DNA of 64,000 bases from Clostridia bacterium (lineage in GTDB: Bacteria > Bacillota > Clostridia > Oscillospirales > CAG-272), in assembly GCA_017503325.1 (NCBI GenBank), contig JAFVTI010000030.1, positions 18,144-82,143 of the forward strand, in the 5' to 3' direction. Below the pieces are notes generated by a model, which did not search any database, was not told the origin of the DNA, and saw only the letters and a list, made by a program, of their open reading frames with translations. Shown in pieces: positions 59,149 through 64,000 of the stretch (within the stretch, counting starts at the first letter, position 1; each line of letters opens with the position of its first letter). Made by a program: the position numbers and the translations under genes.

Positions 59149-60777
59149 TTATTCCTCAAACACCAGCACCACAGGCGGGCAGCAATAATCCACACCCTGC
59201 AAATGCAAGCCCTTTTCGTACGCCTCGCGTACGATAGCCATAACCAAATAATTGGTTGCATCGCTGTATCTGAAAAGCTCGGGAACCGATGTCAGATGCT
59301 TGGGCAAGGGCGTTTTCATCGTATAAACAAAGGCAGCAAGATCTTCTCCCACCGTCTTTTTGAGCTCCTCTGTCGCCCATGTGATTGCCGCATGAACTTC
59401 ATCGTACTCTGTGCTCTTCATTACGGGAATTTTCAGGCACGGCCTACCCTCTTTCTCTCCGATCAAGCCAAACTCCTTAAGCTTTGGCATATATGCAATG
59501 AACTCATTGGGAATTTCGGTGTTTTCCAGAGGGGTGCCATCGTAAATGTTCCAAAGCAAATTCGTGATATGCTTAAAATACAGCTCGTATGCCCCGTAAA
59601 AGCGGCGAGTTGCATCCCATAGCGGTGTGTCGAATTCACAAAAGCGAACCCATTTTGCTCTGCCAACCTCCAAAGCCTCCGAATCACGGTGTCCTCCGTG
59701 GATCATGTAATTGGTTGACTCATTAAACTCTGTCAAATCATATCCCGCATCAATTGCAGTTGCATGTGCGCACCATCTGCCACCGTCCTTGCGGTTGGGG
59801 AAATCTGGGGCTGCAACTTTCCCTGTTCCGAAATACTGAAAATCCTGCAATGCCTTCAAAACGGCATATCTGTCAAGCTTGATCTGCTCTTCTTTGCCCA
59901 TTGCTTGCACAAAAGGCATTTTTGAGATTTGAGCGGACATGCTTTCCATAATGCCCCAGATCGTTTCAAAGTGCTTGTGCGCAAAATCAAGCTGCGCTTT
60001 GAAATTTGCAAGGCTGTTTTGCGGTTTTGTGATAATGAAGTCCGTATATACCCTTCCGCCATCCGTCCATGCCATCAGCTCACCGTCCACAAGTTTGTGA
60101 ATGATCGGCTCAATATACGCTGCGGGAATGCCGATTGCTTTGGAAAGCTCTCTGATTGTCAAGGGCTTTTTATACGCGATCATCAATAGATTTTGCGCAA
60201 TCAAATCCCCTTCCACAAGCGACATGGGCTCATTATTCAGGCCGTTTACGCCGCCAAAAGAGATCCACATCTTTCCCGGCAAATAATTCTCTCTCGTTTC
60301 CATACTTTCAAGTCCTTTCTTGATCTGATCACGCCCTGCGGACAGGCGATATTTGACCGTGCCCTCGGGCACATCCAACGCTGCCGCGATCTGCGACACG
60401 CTCTGATTGCCGAAATAATGGCGGATCAGCACCTCACGCGTCACAAATGCTAAGTGATTGAGCTCCTTGCGCAAATTCGCCGCCTCCTCGGAGCATAAAA
60501 ACGCATCGGTTTCCTGCTCACCAAGCTGCAACGCCTCATCTAAGCACACGGTCACGGGCGTGCGATACTTTTTGCGCAGCTGATCGTTGTATTTGTGATA
60601 AAGCGTGTTTGTCAGCCAGGTCTTGGGATGCTCGATCACCCCGCCACCGTGGATATGGGCAAAGGCCGCAAGCATGACGTCCCCGACAAGATCCTCCGCA
60701 TCCGCGCGCACATGGCACTTGGATGACGCAAGCCGCATCAGATCATCGTAATATTGTAAGATTTCACTGTTTTCCAT
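59149..60777 (-). CDS. Sigma-70 factor fused to winged-helix and R-x-DGG domain (paralogue 2)
   Basis: This 542-residue protein has the same plan as paralogue 1: sigma region 2 (8-70: RADAEDLVGDVMLAAFAHI, TWLTNTLYHKYNDQLR) and region 4 (105-155: QSVSQIAAALDVPEGTVKYRLSAGRDQIKKGL). The segment FGGVNGLNNEP leads to a winged-helix-like part (195-248: PLTIRELSKAIGIPAAYIEPIIHKLV), then a domain with RKDGG at 329-333. The start at 60777 aligns with the other two; a longer frame upstream would cross the promoter. It is separately transcribed, flanked by its own promoter and terminator. Confidence 0.85.
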   Translation of the reverse strand: MENSEILQYYDDLMRLASSKCHVRADAEDLVGDVMLAAFAHIHGGGVIEHPKTWLTNTLYHKYNDQLRKKYRTPVTVCLDEALQLGEQETDAFLCSEEAANLRKELNHLAFVTREVLIRHYFGNQSVSQIAAALDVPEGTVKYRLSAGRDQIKKGLESMETRENYLPGKMWISFGGVNGLNNEPMSLVEGDLIAQNLLMIAYKKPLTIRELSKAIGIPAAYIEPIIHKLVDGELMAWTDGGRVYTDFIITKPQNSLANFKAQLDFAHKHFETIWGIMESMSAQISKMPFVQAMGKEEQIKLDRYAVLKALQDFQYFGTGKVAAPDFPNRKDGGRWCAHATAIDAGYDLTEFNESTNYMIHGGHRDSEALEVGRAKWVRFCEFDTPLWDATRRFYGAYELYFKHITNLLWNIYDGTPLENTEIPNEFIAYMPKLKEFGLIGEKEGRPCLKIPVMKSTEYDEVHAAITWATEELKKTVGEDLAAFVYTMKTPLPKHLTSVPELFRYSDATNYLVMAIVREAYEKGLHLQGVDYCCPPVVLVFEE

Positions 60778-60867
60778 GGTTTCCTGCCTTCCGGAATGCT
60801 TTTGAACGTTCACCTGTATAGTCGTAAAAATACCCTTTCGGTTGGGACTTGATGCAAAGTTTTTTTC

Positions 60868-60896
60868 ATTATAGCAAAAAATTTTTGTTTTGTCTA
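60868..60896 (-). promoter_or_regulatory. Promoter of sigma-fusion paralogue 2
   Basis: Minus strand TAGACA (60891-60896), 17 bp, TATAAT (60868-60873). It is related in layout to the promoters of paralogues 1 and 3 but with a more divergent spacer. Confidence 0.7.
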
Positions 60897-61080
60897 TCAT
60901 TTTACAAAGAGTTAGGGAGGCGATCACATTTTGGTCTTACCGAAAATGCATCGTTCCCCCCAAGCAAATCGGACATGCAAACCGTTCGTCGGTAGATGTC
61001 TGTTCCCACTGACGACCGAGCTATATGAATTCACTTTTGCTGGGACAGGCGTCCCAGACGGTCCATTCCAAATACAAAAA

Positions 61081-61117
61081 TACCGCCGAGAGCGACCAAA
61101 CGGTCACTCTTGGCGAT
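61081..61117 (-). terminator. Terminator of sigma-fusion paralogue 3
   Basis: ACCGCCGAGAGCGACC...GGTCACTCTTGGCGAT is a homologue of the hairpin at 59062-59098 with one arm slightly decayed. Confidence 0.7.
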
Positions 61118-61136
61118 ATTATTTTTCAAACTATTC

Positions 61137-62786
61137 TTACCGCATATAGAAATATGCGCCTACAGAAGCAGATGTTGTTTCGTCATATTTCAGCCATCCA
61201 CTCGCAAGTGAGTGCTTCACAAGATAACCGAGTGTATGAGATGCGGTACAAATAGATTCCAATATAGCGTCCACCATTGCAGTTTGATTGCGTATGCTTT
61301 CAGGGAGATCTTCGTACAAAATAGTCCAAACCGTTTGGTTCATATCATCCAACAGTTTCATAATTTCGGAATGAATTTCTCCTCTTCTTTGGCTGTGCTC
61401 AATAAAATCTGTGCTATGTTTTTTCTTATTGCAAAATTTCACAAACGAACGACAGGTACGCTCACTGATCACAGATACCCTGGGAAAATATTTTCCGTAC
61501 AATTCTTCTGCATATCCGTATGCAACCAATCTTTCAGCAACAGCAATTTGTTTAGGTGCTTTATTTTTCACCAGCAATAATAATTCATAAGTCTCCTCTT
61601 CTGATAGGTTCGGAGGGGTTCTGAAATGTATCCCTTTATACGAGAAACGGTAATGCACAAAACCATTAGTTTGACAATGAAACCCTACGCTATCGGGAGT
61701 AAAATCACAAGCTTCGAATGCGAGAACGTCCCAAACTCCACCGTCCTGCCTTTTAGAATTACCAAGCTTGATTTTGGGAGAACTTTCGCAAAGCTCATAC
61801 AAACTTTTATAAAAACTTGGCAGAAGCATCCATTTGGCTTCCTCATAGTTTTGATACGGACCGTAATAGGAAAGGCCCGCTTCCTTGTATTGATCCATCA
61901 AACGATCAATATTCTCAGTAATCAATGCGATCAATTTTGGAATAACTTCTTCGTAATAAATATGAATCTTATGAATCGCTTCTTTGCCAATGATCGGAAA
62001 AGCAGTTTCATATTTATCAGCATTTTTGTGAAGCAGCGTTTGTTCTGCCAAATATTTTACGGTATCTTCCATGTACGGCAAAGCAACCCCGATCTCAATA
62101 GCGAGTTCTTCCGCGGTCATCGGGTTATCATAACACGAAAGAAAAATATTTTGGTTTAACTTGGAGTCCATGAGTGTCCAAGGCTGTCCGAGTTCACCTG
62201 GACGTGTGCAAATATTGTTATAACTGATTTTTTGAGGATCATAACTTCGTTTCCCAAATTCTCTTGCCATATCCATACCTTCTTTCAAAATTTGTCTTGC
62301 ACGGAGAAGCCGAGACTTGACCGTATTTGTGGAAAGCGCGAGCGATTCTGCAATTTCACGAACGCTTTTGTTTTCGATGTAATAGGCAACGACGATGTTG
62401 CGATAATCACTCTTAATGAACGCCAGCTCGCGCCGAAGCAGAGCCATCTGCTCCGCATGCATCATTTCATCAAGGATATTTTCGCTCTCGTCCACTATCT
62501 CATAATCGTCGATATCGGAACCGGTTACCGACTCGTTTCGATCATGCTTTTCCTTTGCCCATACCGAATAACGGTTGCGCGCGATCTGCCATACCCATGC
62601 CGAAAAGCTATTTGGGATCGTGCCTTTATGCAAGGCCGTGATGACCTGCAGCGCGATATCCTGCGTCAGATCCTCGGCTTCTATTTGACTTCCCGTCTTT
62701 TTTAAGCAGAAGTAAAACAGCTTTTCCATATATTGCTCGGCAAATTCGCCCATAAGCCGATCACGCATTTCGTTCGCCTCTTGCAT
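61137..62786 (-). CDS. Sigma-70 factor fused to winged-helix and R-x-DGG domain (paralogue 3)
   Basis: This 549-residue protein has the same domain order: sigma region 2 (15-80: QIEAEDLTQDIALQVITAL, FSAWVWQIARNRYSVWAKEK) and region 4 (115-170: KSVREIAESLALSTNTVKSRLLRARQILKEG). A winged-helix-like segment (212-262: PMTAEELAIEIGVALPYMEDTVKYL) and a C-terminal domain with RQDGG at 346-350 follow. It is more AT-rich than the other two. ATG at 62786 is chosen because GGAGG lies 7 nt upstream; the ATG six codons earlier includes that site. It lies downstream of the alpha/beta hydrolase gene but has its own promoter. Confidence 0.85.
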   Translation of the reverse strand: MQEANEMRDRLMGEFAEQYMEKLFYFCLKKTGSQIEAEDLTQDIALQVITALHKGTIPNSFSAWVWQIARNRYSVWAKEKHDRNESVTGSDIDDYEIVDESENILDEMMHAEQMALLRRELAFIKSDYRNIVVAYYIENKSVREIAESLALSTNTVKSRLLRARQILKEGMDMAREFGKRSYDPQKISYNNICTRPGELGQPWTLMDSKLNQNIFLSCYDNPMTAEELAIEIGVALPYMEDTVKYLAEQTLLHKNADKYETAFPIIGKEAIHKIHIYYEEVIPKLIALITENIDRLMDQYKEAGLSYYGPYQNYEEAKWMLLPSFYKSLYELCESSPKIKLGNSKRQDGGVWDVLAFEACDFTPDSVGFHCQTNGFVHYRFSYKGIHFRTPPNLSEEETYELLLLVKNKAPKQIAVAERLVAYGYAEELYGKYFPRVSVISERTCRSFVKFCNKKKHSTDFIEHSQRRGEIHSEIMKLLDDMNQTVWTILYEDLPESIRNQTAMVDAILESICTASHTLGYLVKHSLASGWLKYDETTSASVGAYFYMR

Positions 62787-62849
62787 TCCCTCGCCTCCTT
62801 TCATCCTTATAGTGTGGCATTTTTGAATTTGGGTGCATTGATTTATTAA

Positions 62850-62878
62850 ATTATATCATAAATTTTCAAATTCGTCCA
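62850..62878 (-). promoter_or_regulatory. Promoter of sigma-fusion paralogue 3
   Basis: Minus strand TGGACG (62873-62878), 17 bp, TATAAT (62850-62855), followed by a leader of about 60 nt. Nearly identical to the promoter of paralogue 1. Confidence 0.75.
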
Positions 62879-62884
62879 TAGCAA

Positions 62885-62924
62885 AACCGCCGAGAGCGGC
62901 CATACGGACACTCTCGGTGGTTAT
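62885..62924 (-). terminator. Terminator of the alpha/beta hydrolase gene
   Basis: ACCGCCGAGAG...CTCTCGGTGGT forms the stem, sharing its arms with the terminators of paralogues 2 and 3. It overlaps the end of the hydrolase gene by at most one base. Confidence 0.75.
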
Positions 62925-63647
62925 TTATTGCTTATCGGGTAAAGAAATCAAGAAATCGCAAAAACGCTGATATGCGTCGGGGGAATTACTCATGTCGCAG
63001 TGCCCCATCTGCGGTTGGATCAAAAGCTCATAAGAAAGACCGTTATGATCGCATTCTCGCAAGAAAGGTGGTCTTTGTACGTCCGTGAAATAGGTGTCGT
63101 TTTGCCCATAAACAAACAAATACGGAATTTTTGGAAGTCGATCGGTAAACCGCACGGGAGAATAACGCGCCATCACGGCATCCAGGTCCTCTTGCTCTTC
63201 GATGTGTGCAGAGAGAATGGCACGGCGGAAATCAAAATAGTCCTCATAAACCTGATTCATATCGGTTACAGGACAGTTGAGGGCGCAGCCAACGACCTCC
63301 CTCTTGCCGTACACCAGATAATTCAGCGCAGTCAGACCGCCCATGCTGCCGCCACCTATCATCAAAGGTACCGTGTCGTCCACGCCCAGGCGTTCATATA
63401 CCGCGTCAAGCACCTGCTCGTTAAAGATCTGCGAGCTACGGCTCATCCAAGCCCACACGCTGTAATAAGGAAATACCCAAGCAATGCCGTGCTTTCCAAA
63501 CAAAGCAGCCATTTCATTGCTCTGCGTGAACATAGTCGCATCGGTATAACCATGCAAATAAAAGAAAATACCGCGCACGGGATATTCAAGCGTATCAAAA
63601 TTGACAAATGCAAAATCAAGCAAATTATCGGGGCAAATATGTTTCAT
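62925..63647 (-). CDS. Alpha/beta hydrolase (prolyl oligopeptidase/dienelactone hydrolase-like)
   Basis: This 240-residue hydrolase has the oxyanion motif FYLHGYTD, nucleophile elbow GGGSMGG (Ser101), an Asp candidate in YGQNDTYF and a His in QMGHCDMS. No signal peptide is seen. The substrate is unknown. ATG at 63647 follows GAGG; the longer frame extends upstream across the promoter (TTGACT-17-TAAAAT, 63679-63707). Confidence 0.9.
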   Translation of the reverse strand: MKHICPDNLLDFAFVNFDTLEYPVRGIFFYLHGYTDATMFTQSNEMAALFGKHGIAWVFPYYSVWAWMSRSSQIFNEQVLDAVYERLGVDDTVPLMIGGGSMGGLTALNYLVYGKREVVGCALNCPVTDMNQVYEDYFDFRRAILSAHIEEQEDLDAVMARYSPVRFTDRLPKIPYLFVYGQNDTYFTDVQRPPFLRECDHNGLSYELLIQPQMGHCDMSNSPDAYQRFCDFLISLPDKQ

Positions 63648-63678
63648 TGATACCTCACAAGAGTAAGTTTCTAAGGAT

Positions 63679-63707
63679 ATTTTATCACGAGGAACCTCAG
63701 AAGTCAA
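63679..63707 (-). promoter_or_regulatory. Promoter of the alpha/beta hydrolase gene
   Basis: Minus strand TTGACT (63702-63707), 17 bp, TAAAAT (63679-63684). Confidence 0.72.
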
Positions 63708-63717
63708 GAAAATTAAA

Positions 63718-63748
63718 AATAAAAAAAGCACGGTTAAACCGTGCCGGA
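63718..63748 (-). terminator. Terminator of the rRNA operon
   Basis: On the minus strand GCACGGTTTAACCGTGC is followed by TTTTTTT, about 135 bp after the 23S rRNA end. Confidence 0.85.
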
Positions 63749-63877
63749 TAAGAAAAAAGCATTAAAAAAGGACGGCTCTCGCCGTACCGGAATCTTCAAA
63801 ACTCTATCATTGACAAGACGAATAAGGATGAGTAGAAAATGAAACTCAAGTAATACTTATAAACTTGAACCATAGGA

Positions 63878-64000
63878 GGTTCAAGCCCTCGGTCTATTAG
63901 TATCAGTCGACTGAATACATTACTGTACTTACATCTCTGACCTATCAAACTTGTAGTCTGCAAGTGACCTTACCAACTCAAAGGTTGGAGGGATATCTAA
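63878..64000 (-). rRNA. rrl: 23S ribosomal RNA, 3' end (partial)
   Basis: The minus strand carries the conserved end of 23S rRNA: GATATCCCTCCAACC, AGGTCACTTGCAGAC, TGATAGGTCAGAGATGTAAG, and ACTAATAGACCGAGGGCTTG. The 3' end is set near 63878 from the usual GAGGGCTTGA(A)CC terminus; the exact base is uncertain by a few nt. The gene continues past the right edge. No 5S rRNA follows before the terminator. Confidence 0.93.

Larger units (their letters stand above)
60778..61136. other. Spacer between sigma-fusion genes 2 and 3
   Basis: It contains the promoter of paralogue 2 (60868-60896), about 150 bp (60930-61080) with only a CTGGGAC...GTCCCAG hairpin near 61038, and the terminator of paralogue 3 (61081-61117). 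No gene is seen. Confidence 0.8.

Noticed and set aside
60778..60927. 50-residue N-terminal extension of sigma-fusion paralogue 2
   Set aside because: It would lie across the -10/-35 promoter boxes and has no counterpart in the other two paralogues.

Overview
The window looks like a chromosome segment of an anaerobic, fermentative, Gram-positive gut-type Clostridia bacterium. The grounds are an electron-bifurcating [FeFe] hydrogenase operon, firmicute-style promoters (TTGACA-17-TATAAT) and Shine-Dalgarno sites, Clostridia-typical gene neighbourhoods, several lipoproteins with T/E/P-rich linkers, and BspA-type leucine-rich repeats. Genus and species cannot be read from it. Most genes are on the minus strand. 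The right edge enters the 3' end of a 23S rRNA gene, also on the minus strand.

Layout, left to right. 1-7326: a ten-gene minus-strand hydrogenase operon (NuoE-like, DRTGG, ATPase, sensory-type [FeFe] hydrogenase, DRTGG, PHP, GHKL ATPase, HndB, HndC, HndD cut by the left edge). 7580-11062: an XRE regulator, an acetyltransferase, small membrane and lipoproteins and a MazG-like protein. 11203-15471: rplM-rpsI, followed downstream of rpsI by three copies of a repeated module anchored on the last codons of rpsI. The copies separate a 267-residue unknown gene, a nucleotidyltransferase gene and a CPBP protease gene. 15735-23748: S1-domain protein, cardiolipin synthase, GreA, S41 protease, PucR/CdaR-type regulator, RsmE. 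24123-30246: a six-gene dlt-like cell-envelope operon (transglutaminase lipoprotein, adenylation enzyme, carrier protein, MBOAT acyltransferase, SGNH protein, lipoprotein). 30686-32889 and 40059-42336: two sigma factor plus membrane-partner pairs. 33288-38610: uvrA and uvrB. 39847-39923: tRNA-Met(CAT). 42474-55158: a ComEC-like metallo-hydrolase, rpsF-ssb-rpsR, Lnt, an RluA-family enzyme, upp, mtaB, a PurL-like remnant protein, rpmB, a DUF6873 protein and a beta-helix lipoprotein. 55201-56961: an esterase, a histidine phosphatase and tRNA-Leu(CAA). 57164-62786: three tandem paralogous sigma-70 fusion proteins. 62925-64000: an alpha/beta hydrolase and the 23S rRNA end.

Most unusual are (i) the rpsI-anchored array. 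Each module has a 16-bp rpsI-derived core, a terminator, a promoter, one AT-rich cargo gene, a short conserved coding-like tail and an array of TATCGT repeats, but no integrase. (ii) Three consecutive genes fuse sigma-70 regions 2 and 4 to a winged-helix-like segment and an uncharacterised C-terminal domain with a shared R-x-D-G-G motif, under look-alike promoters. (iii) A sensory-type hydrogenase (SSACP at the H-cluster) is embedded in the catalytic hydrogenase operon. (iv) A 491-residue PurL relative seems to have lost its catalytic signature. (v) A foldback element abuts tRNA-Leu and repeats its 3' end.

All calls come from reading the sequence and remembered family motifs. No database search was run.
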